Positions 1-9,800 of a stretch of DNA of 64,000 nt are shown one piece after another (position 1 is the stretch's first letter; the number at the start of each line of letters is the position of its first letter). Source of the DNA: Oxydemutator sp963693105 (lineage in GTDB: Bacteria > Pseudomonadota > Gammaproteobacteria > Poriferisulfidales > Oxydemutatoraceae). The position numbers and the translations under genes were made by a program. The notes beneath the pieces are model-generated. The model saw only the letters and a program-made list of their open reading frames with translations. It did no database searches and had not been told where the DNA came from. Where the stretch lies: NCBI GenBank assembly GCA_963693105.1, contig OY843752.1, positions 1,426,001 to 1,490,000 of the forward strand, given 5' to 3'.

Positions 1-322
1 CATGGCCCATGCGGCGATGGGATGGGTCATTTACGTGTACGCAAAAGATTTGTACTGCTGTGTAGGCAAATGGATGATAAAAAAAGAGTTTACATCTAAT
101 AAAATGAAAAGGCTGTGGAACCGGGAGATAGGAGAGCATCATTTGTCTAGCACGATACGGGAAGTATCTGAGACTATCTACGGCTCAGAGAAACACGAGC
201 ACATAAGTGAGGTAGCGCGATTATCATATACCGCACACATCGGGAGAGCCATAATATTTTTGGGGTGCTGGGCAATAATCTCCAGCATTAAATATTTCTA
301 TATGCACTTCCCGCTACTGTGA
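1..322 (+). CDS. C-terminal part of a small membrane protein (runs in from the left)
   Basis: The reading frame is open from the first bases of the window to a stop at 320-322, so the true start may lie outside. The visible 106 residues have a basic middle part and one hydrophobic segment near the end (about residues 80-103), consistent with a single membrane anchor. I do not recognise a family. Base composition is much more AT-rich than the formate dehydrogenase genes that follow, as in the next two genes, which suggests shared acquisition. The ATG at position 2 could also be a genuine start. Confidence 0.45.
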   Translation, partial: MAHAAMGWVIYVYAKDLYCCVGKWMIKKEFTSNKMKRLWNREIGEHHLSSTIREVSETIYGSEKHEHISEVARLSYTAHIGRAIIFLGCWAIISSIKYFYMHFPLL

Positions 323-360
323 AATACAGTAGTAAGCGCTTCTGAGGCTCACTGCCTACA

Positions 361-3300
361 TCACAAAGCCTTATCAATTTTCCCCATAATCTTTCTTGTC
401 TCCACCAGCGCGACGATAATTTTCTGGTAGTGCTTGATTTCATCCCAAGTGAGAGTGCGGTCCTTGCGGTCTTTTAACCACTTTTTTGCAGGTTGGTAGC
501 CGCCAATGTAGAACTCCCAAGCGGCTTTGGGAACTTTGGCGAAGTGTTGAGCTTTGTTAATCCATACTTTGCCAGTGTCGAAGCGGATGGCGGTGACGGT
601 GTTGTCGCCGGTTTCTGGATAGGTGGTGATTAAGGTGTTTAGTTTTTCGCTTTCCATTAGATGCAGTGCGCGCAGTTTAGTGCCGAGTCTAGCGAGAGTG
701 CGGAATTGTTTCGTATCGCGGGGGAAAGGAACACGAGGGAAATCTATTTTGAGAAATTCCTGAAACTTTTCACGATATGCTGGACTGTAAAGGATGGCAT
801 AGATATAGTCCAACAAATCTATCGGCGCAAAAGTGTTACGAGCATTCGTTTTCTCTGCAGTGAATTTCATATTGACTCTGTCGGCAATTTCTTTGATGAT
901 CTCAATGTTCAAGTTTGGTTTACGCTCTGTTTCATAGTCAAAATTGTTTTGTTCTTTATCAGGATAGAAATAGAGAGGAAATACTATTCCACCTCCTCGA
1001 TAAAAAATATTAGTGTCTATCAGTTCTTGAGCAATAAAACATAGATTCCATTGCCCTTCTCCAACCACTTGTCCTTGACGACCTATCACCAATGCAAAAT
1101 TCTGACCCGCCAAAAGATGTTTCATTATCTTGTGCCGAGAACGACCGATAAAGCCAGATTTTTTTGTATAAATCGTCCGCCGAATATCAAAAGGACGATA
1201 AAGCATATCCTCAAATTGAAATTTCCCTCTCATTAGGTCACTTTTTGCAAAAGCAAAATTCCAGCTGTTAGTTTCTTTTTTAGATAAATACTTTTCTTTT
1301 AATTGCGCCACATCCAGAGACAAAAAATCATTGGCAATCATCTCAATCTCTTTTTGCGAGAATTTAACAGACAAACTATCGCATCCAGTTTTTACGCCAG
1401 AGTTATATTCTGAAAAAACAGCAGGTATAGAGAAACCATCTTCATAATCCGTATGGGCAGAGAAATCCTTTGGTACAAAGAAAAAATTGGGGGGTAGTGA
1501 TTGCAGTTTTTGGAATTTCACTTCATTGAGACCATGACTCCATAAAAACTCGTATTTGGTATCGCGTCCGCCGAAGAGATCGTAATGAAAGACTTCACCG
1601 AGGGTATCTTTCTCCTTTTCACCGGTTTTGATAAAAAGATTGATGGAAACGCCCTGCTGAATATCAAACACATTCTTATCCAGCAAACCATCAGGAGTAG
1701 TTTCTTTCGTCTTAGTACTACCGTGCAAATCCAAGATATATATCTTGTCAAAAACTCCCAGCAGATGTTCACGCATTTTCCGATGAATAAGTCCGCTGAT
1801 GAATCCGTTGTTAGAAATATAAGCGAGCACACCCTCACCAGTTCTCTCAACAAGAAGCTGACCATAGCGAATAAATTTTAAGTAATCATCCGATAACGGC
1901 TGTATATTGAGTTCACTTAAATCTCTTTTGTAACAATTCATTTGGGCTTCAATCCATTCTCCTGTGTTGCTGCTACTGATGCTATATGGCGGATTCCCCA
2001 TCACCACCATAACTGGCACATCACGTTTAATCTCATTCGCTTCTTTTGATTCGTCGGAAAGCCACAAGGCCAACTGAGTCTCCATCCCCAAATGATGTTC
2101 CTCCAGCGAGTTGGTGAGAAAAATCCGTAACCGCTCACCTCCAAGTTCACAACCAGTCTCGCGTAAAATCATTTCTAATTTTAAGTGTGCCATAGCATAT
2201 GGCGCCATTAGTATTTCAAAACCGTTTAGACGAGGTATTAAGTCTTTTTCGACATACGCTGGCCAGACCCCTTTTTGTGCAGCAAATTTTCTGTAAATCT
2301 GTTTTACTACTTCAGCAAGAAAAGTGCCAGTGCCGACAGCAGGGTCCAGAATCTGGACTTTATGAATCTCTTTCTGAGTTCCATGCATCTCAATTGAAGT
2401 TTTGGCAGTGTCCGCTATTCCATCAGGCAAATTAAATTCACTTTTCAGAACCTCATCTACAGCGCGCACAATAAAGCTCACGATAGGCTCTGGCGTGTAA
2501 TACACGCCACGTCTCTTGCGAAGTTTTTTATTGTATTTACCAAGAAAAGTTTCATAGAAATGAATAAACGGGTCTTTGCGCTGGGTCGCCTTGCCGAAAT
2601 CTTTCATCAATTCTGCTACATTTGTTGCGCGGAAAATATCGGCAAGGTTATCTACAATCCGCTGAACGCGGTCATCCAGATCATTTCCAGCAATGTACTG
2701 GAAGAATTTTCTGAGAAACGGGTTGCTTTTAGGAATTAGATTAGCAGCTTCATGACGGGAAAAATCTGCGAGAGTCTGATCGTGCAAACGAGCTGCAAAC
2801 ATTCCGTAAGCAATCGTTTGGGCATAGATATCGGCAAATTCTGCCGGCTGAATATCCGTGATTAGAACCCGTCTGAATACTTTAAGCTGGTTTTGCAACT
2901 CGCTGTCTTTCTGCCCAGTCTCATCTTTGTTTTTTTCGTCCATGGCCAAGGCATCGGCAATCACCTTGGCCAATAACAATGCCCTGTTCGCCATATGTTC
3001 CGCAAGATGGGATGCTTTGCTGATTGTCTGACCCTGGTAATCAGCAAACTCGTTGATGAGAGCCAGAAAGCCCTCAAAGTTCTCCGGCTTGGATTTGATT
3101 TGCGTACCGCTGAGTTCGGCGACGGAGATTTCAAAAACTTGCTTGCCATTGTGATACAAGCGAAAATCCAGATAGTTGGTAAAAATAAGATTACCGAGAC
3201 CTTTGCGATAACGACTCAACTGTTCCTTATAGACTGGAGAGTCCAAGGATTTGCCGAGGTTCTTGGCTTCAATATAGCCAAGCGGAATTTTTTTGTGCTG

Positions 3301-3480
3301 CAAGAAATAATCCGGCGCACCGCAGTCACGATGCCGTTGAGGTTCGTTGGTGATATGAACACCGGGCAGCAGTTCCTCCAGAAATTTCTGTAAATCACCG
3401 CGAAAACTATGCTCAGTGGACTTGCCGCCACTGTAAGTGTTGGCAATGTCTTTAAGATAATTTGAGACAGGGGATGACAT
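361..3480 (-). CDS. Single-chain restriction-modification enzyme (type IIG/ISP-like, N6-adenine methyltransferase)
   Basis: A 1039-residue protein joining a nuclease and a DNA adenine methyltransferase. The N-terminus carries a PD-(D/E)xK-like arrangement with D57, E71 and K73 (GAPDYF followed by YIEAKN), expected to cut DNA. A helical connector follows. The methyltransferase core has motif I DPAVGTGTF (from about residue 379) and motif IV NPPY (about 496), the signature of amino-methyltransferases acting on adenine. The last 400 residues resemble the target-recognition region of type ISP enzymes. I see no helicase motifs between nuclease and methyltransferase, so it is closer to type IIG than to LlaGI-type ISP enzymes. 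No separate methylase or specificity gene is adjacent, so it should work alone. The gene is AT-rich relative to the core genome, in keeping with horizontal spread. Exact recognition site cannot be read from sequence. Confidence 0.85.
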   Translation of the reverse strand: MSSPVSNYLKDIANTYSGGKSTEHSFRGDLQKFLEELLPGVHITNEPQRHRDCGAPDYFLQHKKIPLGYIEAKNLGKSLDSPVYKEQLSRYRKGLGNLIFTNYLDFRLYHNGKQVFEISVAELSGTQIKSKPENFEGFLALINEFADYQGQTISKASHLAEHMANRALLLAKVIADALAMDEKNKDETGQKDSELQNQLKVFRRVLITDIQPAEFADIYAQTIAYGMFAARLHDQTLADFSRHEAANLIPKSNPFLRKFFQYIAGNDLDDRVQRIVDNLADIFRATNVAELMKDFGKATQRKDPFIHFYETFLGKYNKKLRKRRGVYYTPEPIVSFIVRAVDEVLKSEFNLPDGIADTAKTSIEMHGTQKEIHKVQILDPAVGTGTFLAEVVKQIYRKFAAQKGVWPAYVEKDLIPRLNGFEILMAPYAMAHLKLEMILRETGCELGGERLRIFLTNSLEEHHLGMETQLALWLSDESKEANEIKRDVPVMVVMGNPPYSISSSNTGEWIEAQMNCYKRDLSELNIQPLSDDYLKFIRYGQLLVERTGEGVLAYISNNGFISGLIHRKMREHLLGVFDKIYILDLHGSTKTKETTPDGLLDKNVFDIQQGVSINLFIKTGEKEKDTLGEVFHYDLFGGRDTKYEFLWSHGLNEVKFQKLQSLPPNFFFVPKDFSAHTDYEDGFSIPAVFSEYNSGVKTGCDSLSVKFSQKEIEMIANDFLSLDVAQLKEKYLSKKETNSWNFAFAKSDLMRGKFQFEDMLYRPFDIRRTIYTKKSGFIGRSRHKIMKHLLAGQNFALVIGRQGQVVGEGQWNLCFIAQELIDTNIFYRGGGIVFPLYFYPDKEQNNFDYETERKPNLNIEIIKEIADRVNMKFTAEKTNARNTFAPIDLLDYIYAILYSPAYREKFQEFLKIDFPRVPFPRDTKQFRTLARLGTKLRALHLMESEKLNTLITTYPETGDNTVTAIRFDTGKVWINKAQHFAKVPKAAWEFYIGGYQPAKKWLKDRKDRTLTWDEIKHYQKIIVALVETRKIMGKIDKAL

Positions 3481-3516
3481 CAGAGGAATATAGTATCGAG
3501 AGGCACTGTAACAGTT

Positions 3517-5160
3517 TCAACCTCTCCAGCGTGGTCCAAGAGTTCCAACACCATAGAGAACTAGAATGGCCAATATCACAGCCCCGACAGTAGTAATGAA
3601 ACTCTGTAGGGATTTAGCCAGTAAAGTTTCAGGGTGCCACTTGTCTGTCTGCCCTAAAGGCAATACAGGGAACACCACCTCCACCGCATAAAGATGGGTG
3701 ATAAATGGAGGATAGCCTTCTGGAATCTGCTTATTCGCCTTCCAATCATCTGATAAAAGAACTCTGGTATCCAATGGGAGCATGTGCCAAGTGTCACACT
3801 CTGCCCAATCTTTAAAATATTTTGAACATGGGAGCGCGCCTCCAAAGAATAGGCTTCCAATAAAAACGAGAACCGGAAACCACCCGAAAAAAGCCCTGAA
3901 TGGTCTGTAACCATAGCCAATTGTGAGTCTTAAAATCCACTGCCAGCTTTTCCATAGCGGGTTTCTCAGCCACTGTAAACATTTCCGGCGTTTTTCCTCC
4001 AAAGCAAAGCCAACTTTCCTTGCCCAATTCGTGTGTCCCATATCTCGATATACTTTCATTAACTGTTCGTAGGGCTGGGGGTGAAACTCATCATTGTCGC
4101 CTATCAGATTAAGCCACATTAGGCGGGATTTCACTTTATCCTCTTCTTCCCAGTCACCTTTCAATTGCTGATAGCAAAAGCCATCTATTTGCAAATAGCC
4201 AGCTTTGACAGCACTGTAACTACTAGCATTATCGATAAATGTACCTACTTGCACATCATGCAATATTATTCCCGTAAATTGACAACCTACTAACTGGAGA
4301 CCCCCATGAATTCTTGAACCATATAGATTCATTCTCCCTTTAGTTATAAGCTCATCCCCTAAAATTAGGCTAGAACCTACCTTCACGCTCTGGGCAGTGA
4401 GAACCTTTCCTTTCTTATTCGCAAGAATTACATGATGGCACGCGAGTTGCCCTCCAATTTCCGCACCGCTCAGAACTACTTCACCTGTAGATCTAAATCC
4501 TTCACTTATAAACATATTCGCAGTTATTTTTATACGCTGGGCGAAAAGGGAAATCCCCCTTCTGTGCATAAACCTTCCATTTCTACAATCGAGTTGTCCC
4601 CCGATTTCCGCGCATACCAAATTCACTGTGCCAATGGCTCTAAATCCGTGGTTCATCACCACATCAGCAGTTACTTTCAATCTATAGGCATAGATTGCAG
4701 TCTTTCCTTTATTAATGAAAACTCCGCCTTTGCAATGCAGATACCCACCGATTTGTGCGCTACGCAAACTAATCATTCCAAATGACCTACAGCCTATAAA
4801 TTGCACATCTCCTTCTATTTTTACATTACTAGCATCAATGCCTTTCCTAAAATAACACATTTCAAAATTTAACACTGGGCATTCAAAGTGCTCAAGATTT
4901 ACTTTTCCAATAAATGTGCAGTAGAGGAATTGAACAGGAAATCTGGTTTTACAAAAAGCCATGCTTAATACATCACTAATTTCAGCTTTGTAAATTATAG
5001 TTTTGCGATGATTTATTTTTCCATAATAATCTTCGCAAAATAAGCGGTGCAGAAAATCACCTCTGATTTTCTTGTTTTCTAATTCGACAATTTCCTCGCC
5101 TGCTCTGAAAGCATCTAACACTTTTTTTTCTGCCGCGTTTAATTGCTCTTCAGGAATCAT
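3517..5160 (-). CDS. Pentapeptide-like beta-helix protein with two C-terminal membrane segments
   Basis: A 547-residue protein. After a charged N-terminus, residues about 60-320 form repeated short units built around small and hydrophobic positions (for example repeated AEIGGQL / SAQIGGYL and GFRSTG-type phrases about 50 residues apart). This is typical of a right-handed beta-helix. A conserved-looking linker (YEQLMKVYRDMGH) follows, then a membrane segment near residues 420-440 and another close to the C-terminus. Proteins of this build are often labelled membrane-associated oxidoreductase, but I see no redox motif. Function is unknown. It lies 36 bp upstream of the restriction-modification gene on the same strand and shares its AT-rich composition, so the two may have arrived and be transcribed together. 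Confidence 0.7.
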   Translation of the reverse strand: MIPEEQLNAAEKKVLDAFRAGEEIVELENKKIRGDFLHRLFCEDYYGKINHRKTIIYKAEISDVLSMAFCKTRFPVQFLYCTFIGKVNLEHFECPVLNFEMCYFRKGIDASNVKIEGDVQFIGCRSFGMISLRSAQIGGYLHCKGGVFINKGKTAIYAYRLKVTADVVMNHGFRAIGTVNLVCAEIGGQLDCRNGRFMHRRGISLFAQRIKITANMFISEGFRSTGEVVLSGAEIGGQLACHHVILANKKGKVLTAQSVKVGSSLILGDELITKGRMNLYGSRIHGGLQLVGCQFTGIILHDVQVGTFIDNASSYSAVKAGYLQIDGFCYQQLKGDWEEEDKVKSRLMWLNLIGDNDEFHPQPYEQLMKVYRDMGHTNWARKVGFALEEKRRKCLQWLRNPLWKSWQWILRLTIGYGYRPFRAFFGWFPVLVFIGSLFFGGALPCSKYFKDWAECDTWHMLPLDTRVLLSDDWKANKQIPEGYPPFITHLYAVEVVFPVLPLGQTDKWHPETLLAKSLQSFITTVGAVILAILVLYGVGTLGPRWRG

Positions 5161-5341
5161 GCTTCTCTTCCTATACAGTGGATTTTTGACTTATCGGTGC
5201 TTCGCTTATAATCAAGGACAACAAAATCCGCCAAGGCTATGCTCTTGATTGCCCTCAAATCGGCGGGTTGCTTTTTACAGGGAGCAGAAGACACCCCTCC
5301 GCAAGCGCCCATCATTTACACTTTGATTATACAATCCCCCT
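5161..5341 (+). promoter_or_regulatory. Divergent intergenic region with candidate promoter for the formate dehydrogenase operon
   Basis: 181 bp separate the start of the beta-helix protein gene from the formate dehydrogenase start. On the plus strand TTGACT (5186-5191) and TATAAT (5207-5212) form a sigma-70-like pair, but the spacer is only 15 bp. A second box, TATACA (5328-5333), lies 8 bp before the ATG at 5342, and no Shine-Dalgarno sequence precedes that ATG. A leaderless transcript is therefore possible. This is motif reading only. Confidence 0.4.
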
Positions 5342-7054
5342 ATGTCCCCTGACATACCCACCCCCAAAGTCGGCACCCGCCGCAAAAAGCGTGGTCAGCC
5401 GCGTGGCAGGAGCGTCCATCCCGAAGCCCTGTCCGACATCCGCGCCCTGCTCGGCGAACGCCCCCGGCGGCGCGACCTGCTGATTGAATTCCTGCATCGG
5501 ATACAAGACCGCTACAACCACATCAGCGCGGCGCACATCGTCGCGCTGGCGCGGGAGATGAAACTGGCGCCGGCGGAAATCTACGAGGTGGCGACGTTCT
5601 ACCACCACTTTGATGTCGTCAAGGAAGGTGAAACACCGCCGCCGCCGCTGACCGTGCGCGTCTGCGATTCCATCACCTGCGAAATGTTCGGCGGCGAGAA
5701 CCTGATCACCCAACTCGAACAAAAAACCGGCGCCGGAGTCAGAGTCCAGCGCGTCCCGTGCGTCGGACGCTGCGAGGCCGCGCCCGTCGCCGTCGTCGGC
5801 GCCAACCCCGTCACCCAGGCAACCACCGACACGGTATTGCAGGCGATTGAAACCAACTCGACACAAGCGCCCCCGCCGCATTACGGCGACTACACCCACT
5901 ACAAAGACAACCGCGGCTACACACTGCTCCGGGCCGTCGCAAGCGGCGAGCGCGACGGCGAATCCGTCATCGCCGCCCTCGAACAATCCAACCTGCGCGG
6001 CCTCGGCGGCGCCGGTTTCCCCGCCGGGCGCAAGTGGCGCATCGTCAAGGCCGAACCCGCGCCGCGCTACTTCGCAATCAATCTCGACGAAGGCGAACCC
6101 GGCACCTTCAAAGACCGCCATTACCTCGAACACGAACCGCACCGTTTCCTCGAAGGCATGCTCATCGCCGCGCACGTGGTCGGCATCGAGGCCATCTACA
6201 TCTACCTGCGCGACGAATACGCCGGCATCCGCGCGATGCTCGAAACCGAACTCGCCCGGCTGCGCGAAGACCCGCCCTGCCCCGCGCCCTACGCGCTGCC
6301 GCTCATCGAACTGCGCCGCGGCGCCGGCGCCTACATCTGCGGCGAGGAGTCGGCGATGATTGAATCCATCGAAGGCAAACGCGGCATGCCGCGCCTGCGT
6401 CCGCCCTTCGTCGCCCAAACCGGCCTGTTCGGACGCCCGACGCTCGAACACAACATGGAAACCCTCTACTGGGTGCGCGACATCGTCGAGCAAGGCGCCG
6501 ACTGGTTCACGTCGCACGGGCGCAACGGCCGCACCGGCCTGCGTTCGTTCTCGGTCAGCGGCCGCGTCAACAAGCCCGGCGTCCATCTGGCCCCCGCCGG
6601 CATCACCGCGCGCGAACTGATAGACGAGTATTGCGAAGGCATGCCGCCCGGCCACGAACTCTACGGCTACTTTCCCGGCGGCGCCTCGGGCGGCATCCTG
6701 CCGGCCTCGCTGGCCGACATCCCGCTCGACTTCGACACGTTGAACGAGCACGGCTGCTTCATCGGCTCGGCGGCCGTCATTGTGCTGTCGGACAAGGACA
6801 GCGCGCGCGCCGCCGCCGTCAACGCCATGCGCTTTTTCTCGCACGAGTCGTGCGGCAAGTGCACGCCGTGCCGCGTCGGCACCGCGAAAGCGGTGCGGCT
6901 GATGGAAAAACCGGCCTGGGACACCGCCCTGATGGGCGAATTGTCGCAAGTGATGAGCGACGCCTCCATCTGCGGCCTCGGCCAGGCGGCGTCCAATCCG
7001 CTGCAATGTGTGATTCAATATTTCCCGCACGAACTCAAACCATCCGCGAACTGA
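5342..7054 (+). CDS. fdsB: NAD-dependent formate dehydrogenase, flavin/NAD-binding subunit (NuoE-NuoF fusion type)
   Basis: A 570-residue diaphorase subunit that passes electrons from formate oxidation to NAD+. The N-terminal part matches NuoE: a helical section, then a thioredoxin-like [2Fe-2S] domain with C-x4-C (CDSITC) and C-x3-C (CVGRC) at about residues 104-145. The rest matches NuoF. It has a glycine-rich NADH-binding stretch (RGLGGAGFPAGRKW), an FMN site (NLDEGEPGTFKDRH) and near the end a [4Fe-4S] motif CGKCTPC. Classical Fds systems have a separate small fdsG; here its module is fused to the large subunit. It stops one base before the next gene's start, so the two are one operon. 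The start lacks a ribosome site. The partner is clearly a formate dehydrogenase alpha subunit rather than complex I or hydrogenase. Confidence 0.9.
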   Translation: MSPDIPTPKVGTRRKKRGQPRGRSVHPEALSDIRALLGERPRRRDLLIEFLHRIQDRYNHISAAHIVALAREMKLAPAEIYEVATFYHHFDVVKEGETPPPPLTVRVCDSITCEMFGGENLITQLEQKTGAGVRVQRVPCVGRCEAAPVAVVGANPVTQATTDTVLQAIETNSTQAPPPHYGDYTHYKDNRGYTLLRAVASGERDGESVIAALEQSNLRGLGGAGFPAGRKWRIVKAEPAPRYFAINLDEGEPGTFKDRHYLEHEPHRFLEGMLIAAHVVGIEAIYIYLRDEYAGIRAMLETELARLREDPPCPAPYALPLIELRRGAGAYICGEESAMIESIEGKRGMPRLRPPFVAQTGLFGRPTLEHNMETLYWVRDIVEQGADWFTSHGRNGRTGLRSFSVSGRVNKPGVHLAPAGITARELIDEYCEGMPPGHELYGYFPGGASGGILPASLADIPLDFDTLNEHGCFIGSAAVIVLSDKDSARAAAVNAMRFFSHESCGKCTPCRVGTAKAVRLMEKPAWDTALMGELSQVMSDASICGLGQAASNPLQCVIQYFPHELKPSAN

Positions 7055-7055
7055 C

Positions 7056-9791
7056 ATGGCAGACCAACCCGACACCGTCACCTTCACGCTCAACGGCCGC
7101 AGCCTGACCGCCGAGGGCGGCGAAACCATACTCCAGGCCGCCGCGCGCCGCGACGTCGCCATCCCCCACCTGTGCTTCAAGGAAGGCATGCGCGCCGACG
7201 GCAACTGCCGCGCGTGCATGGTCGAGATCGAGGGCGAGCGCGCGCTGCAACCGGCCTGCGTCCGCAAGCCCGCCGACGGCATGAAAGTCACTTCCGACAG
7301 CGAGCGCGTGCTGCACTCCCAGCGCATGGTGCTTGAACTGCTGCAATCCGACCTGTCGCAAAGCCGCCACACGTTGAACAGCGAACTCGACCACTGGGCG
7401 AAACACCTGGACATCGGGCCGCCGCGCTTCGAGGCGCGCGCCAACCCGCAGGCCGACGCCTCGCACCCGGGCATCGCCGTCCACCTCGACGCCTGCATCC
7501 AGTGCAGCCGCTGCGTGCGCGCCTGCCGCGAGGAGCAGAACAACGATGTCATCGGCTACGCCCACCGCGGCGCGGCCTCGCTGATTGTGTTTGATCTCGA
7601 CGACCCGATGGGCGACAGCAGTTGCGTCGGCTGCGGCGAGTGCGTGCAGGCCTGCCCGACCGGCGCGCTGATGCCCGCCGGCGAAGTCGCGCTGCAGCCG
7701 GTGGACAAAACGGTCGAGTCGGTGTGCCCGTATTGCGGCGTCGGCTGCCTGCTGAACTTCCACGTGGCGGACGACAAAATCCTCTATGTTGAAGGCCGCG
7801 ACGGCCCCTCCAACCAGGGCCGCCTGTGCGTCAAGGGCCGCTACGGTTTCGACTACATCCACAACAAAGAACGCCTGACCCGCCCGCTGATTCGCGTCGA
7901 GGGCGTCGCCAAGACCGACCGCATCGAAGACCTCACCGAAAAAGACATCGCCGCGACATTCCGCGAGGCCGACTGGGACGAGGCGCTCGACACCGCCGCC
8001 GCAGGCCTGAAGCGCGTCCTTGACCGACACGGTCCGAACGGCCTCGCCGGATTCGGCTCGGCCAAAGGCTCGAACGAGGAGGCCTACCTTTTTCAGAAAC
8101 TGGTGCGCACCGGCTTTCACACCAACAATGTGGATCACTGCACCAGGCTGTGCCATGCGTCGTCGGTCGCGGCGCTGCTCGAAGGCATCGGCTCGGGCGC
8201 GGTTTCCAACCCGGTCGCGGACGTGCGCGAGGCCGATGTCATCGTCGTCATCGGCGCCAACCCGACCGAGAACCACCCGGTCGCGGCAACCTTCATCAAG
8301 AACGCCGCACGCGCCGGCAAAACGCTGATTGTCATGGACCCGCGCCGGACCGAACTCGCGCGCCACGCCGACCACTACCTGCAATTCAAGCCCGACACCG
8401 ACGTCGCGATGCTCAACGCCATCATGCACTCGATTGTGCAACAGGGGCTGACCGACGACGCCTTCATCGCGAAGCGCACCGGGGGGTTTGACGAACTGCG
8501 CCGCTCTCTCGAACAATACCCGCCCGAAAAAATGGCGGCGGTGTGCGGTATTCCCGCGCAAACGCTGCACGAGGTCGCGCGCGTTTACGCCTCGTCGCGC
8601 AACTCGATCATCTTCTGGGGCATGGGCATCTCCCAGCACGTGCACGGCACCGACAACGCCCGCTGCCTGATCGCGCTCGCGCTGATGAGCGGCCAGATTG
8701 GGCGTCCGGGCACCGGCCTGCACCCGCTGCGCGGGCAGAACAACGTGCAGGGCGCGTCCGATGTCGGCCTGATTCCGATGGTGTTTCCCGACTACCAGCG
8801 CGTGGACGACGAGACGGCGAGACGGCGCTTCGAGAAACTGTGGGGGAGCGAACTCGACCCCGAACCGGGCCTGACGGTGGTCGAGATCATGAACGCGGTC
8901 ACCGACGGCAAACTGCGCGGCATGTACATCATGGGCGAGAACCCGGCGATGTCCGATCCCAACCTGAACCACGCGCGCGCGGCGCTGGCCGCGCTCGACC
9001 ATCTCGTCGTGCAGGACATCTTCATGACCGAAACCGCGCTGTTCGCCGATGTCATCCTGCCGGCTTCGGCGTTCCCTGAAAAGACCGGCACCTTCACCAA
9101 CACCGACCGGCGCGTGCAGCTCGGACGCCAGGCGGTCTCGCCGCCGGGCGACGCCCGCCAGGACCTGTGGATTATTCAGCAAATCGCAAGACGCATCGGC
9201 CTCGACTGGAACTACGCCGGCGCCGCCGATGTCTTCGCCGAGATGACCGAAGCGATGGACAGCATCCACGGCATCAGCTGGCAGCGGCTTGAGCGGGAAC
9301 ATTCGGTCACCTACCCGTGCGAGCGTGACGGCGACCCGGGGCAGCCCGTGATTTTCCTCGACCGCTTCCCGACCGCCGACGGACTCGGCAAATTCGTGCC
9401 CGCCGCCTTCAGCCACGCCGACGAACTGCCCGACGGGCAATATCCCTACGTGTTCATCACCGGACGCCAACTCGAACACTGGCATACCGGCGCGATGACG
9501 CGGCGCGCGAGCGTGCTGAACGAGATTGAACCGGTGGCGGTCGCATCATTGCATCCGCACGACCTCCGCGCCATCGGCGCCGCCGCGGGCGACACCGTTC
9601 GCCTGACCTCCAGGCGCGGCTCGGTCGAGTGCTGCGTGCGCGCCGACGACGGCCTGGTGCCGGGCCAGGTCTTCATGCCGTTTTGCTTCCGTGAGGCCGC
9701 CGCCAACCTGCTGACCAACGAGGCGCTCGACCCATACGGAAAAATACCGGAATTCAAGTTCTGCGCGCTCAAGGTCGAGAAAGCGGCCTGA
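7056..9791 (+). CDS. fdsA: NAD-dependent formate dehydrogenase, molybdopterin catalytic subunit
   Basis: A 911-residue catalytic subunit oxidising formate to CO2 in the cytoplasm. Domains in order: a plant-type [2Fe-2S] ferredoxin (cysteines around CFKEGMRADGNCRAC), a two-cluster [4Fe-4S] ferredoxin (CIQCSRCVRAC and CVGCGECVQACP), then the molybdopterin oxidoreductase body starting with CPYCGVGC. The active-site phrase DHCTRLCHASSV puts Cys366 where E. coli FdhF has selenocysteine, followed by the family histidine, so this is a cysteine enzyme. The C-terminus is the molybdopterin dinucleotide-binding domain. Length and layout match FdsA of soluble formate dehydrogenases. No fdsD or fdhD-like sulfurtransferase gene follows, so maturation genes must lie elsewhere. 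The next gene converges, 9 bp away. Confidence 0.93.
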   Translation: MADQPDTVTFTLNGRSLTAEGGETILQAAARRDVAIPHLCFKEGMRADGNCRACMVEIEGERALQPACVRKPADGMKVTSDSERVLHSQRMVLELLQSDLSQSRHTLNSELDHWAKHLDIGPPRFEARANPQADASHPGIAVHLDACIQCSRCVRACREEQNNDVIGYAHRGAASLIVFDLDDPMGDSSCVGCGECVQACPTGALMPAGEVALQPVDKTVESVCPYCGVGCLLNFHVADDKILYVEGRDGPSNQGRLCVKGRYGFDYIHNKERLTRPLIRVEGVAKTDRIEDLTEKDIAATFREADWDEALDTAAAGLKRVLDRHGPNGLAGFGSAKGSNEEAYLFQKLVRTGFHTNNVDHCTRLCHASSVAALLEGIGSGAVSNPVADVREADVIVVIGANPTENHPVAATFIKNAARAGKTLIVMDPRRTELARHADHYLQFKPDTDVAMLNAIMHSIVQQGLTDDAFIAKRTGGFDELRRSLEQYPPEKMAAVCGIPAQTLHEVARVYASSRNSIIFWGMGISQHVHGTDNARCLIALALMSGQIGRPGTGLHPLRGQNNVQGASDVGLIPMVFPDYQRVDDETARRRFEKLWGSELDPEPGLTVVEIMNAVTDGKLRGMYIMGENPAMSDPNLNHARAALAALDHLVVQDIFMTETALFADVILPASAFPEKTGTFTNTDRRVQLGRQAVSPPGDARQDLWIIQQIARRIGLDWNYAGAADVFAEMTEAMDSIHGISWQRLEREHSVTYPCERDGDPGQPVIFLDRFPTADGLGKFVPAAFSHADELPDGQYPYVFITGRQLEHWHTGAMTRRASVLNEIEPVAVASLHPHDLRAIGAAAGDTVRLTSRRGSVECCVRADDGLVPGQVFMPFCFREAAANLLTNEALDPYGKIPEFKFCALKVEKAA

Positions 9792-9800
9792 CGCGCGGGC

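Noticed and set aside
5327..7552. Long minus-strand open frame of about 740 codons opposite the formate dehydrogenase gene
   Set aside because: It lies antisense to a gene with clear domains. Its composition (repetitive Arg, Ala, Gly, Val) is what GC-rich codon bias produces on the opposite strand.
7035..9485. Minus-strand open frame of about 816 codons opposite fdsA
   Set aside because: Antisense to a well-supported gene, with no recognisable domain; a shadow of GC-rich codons.
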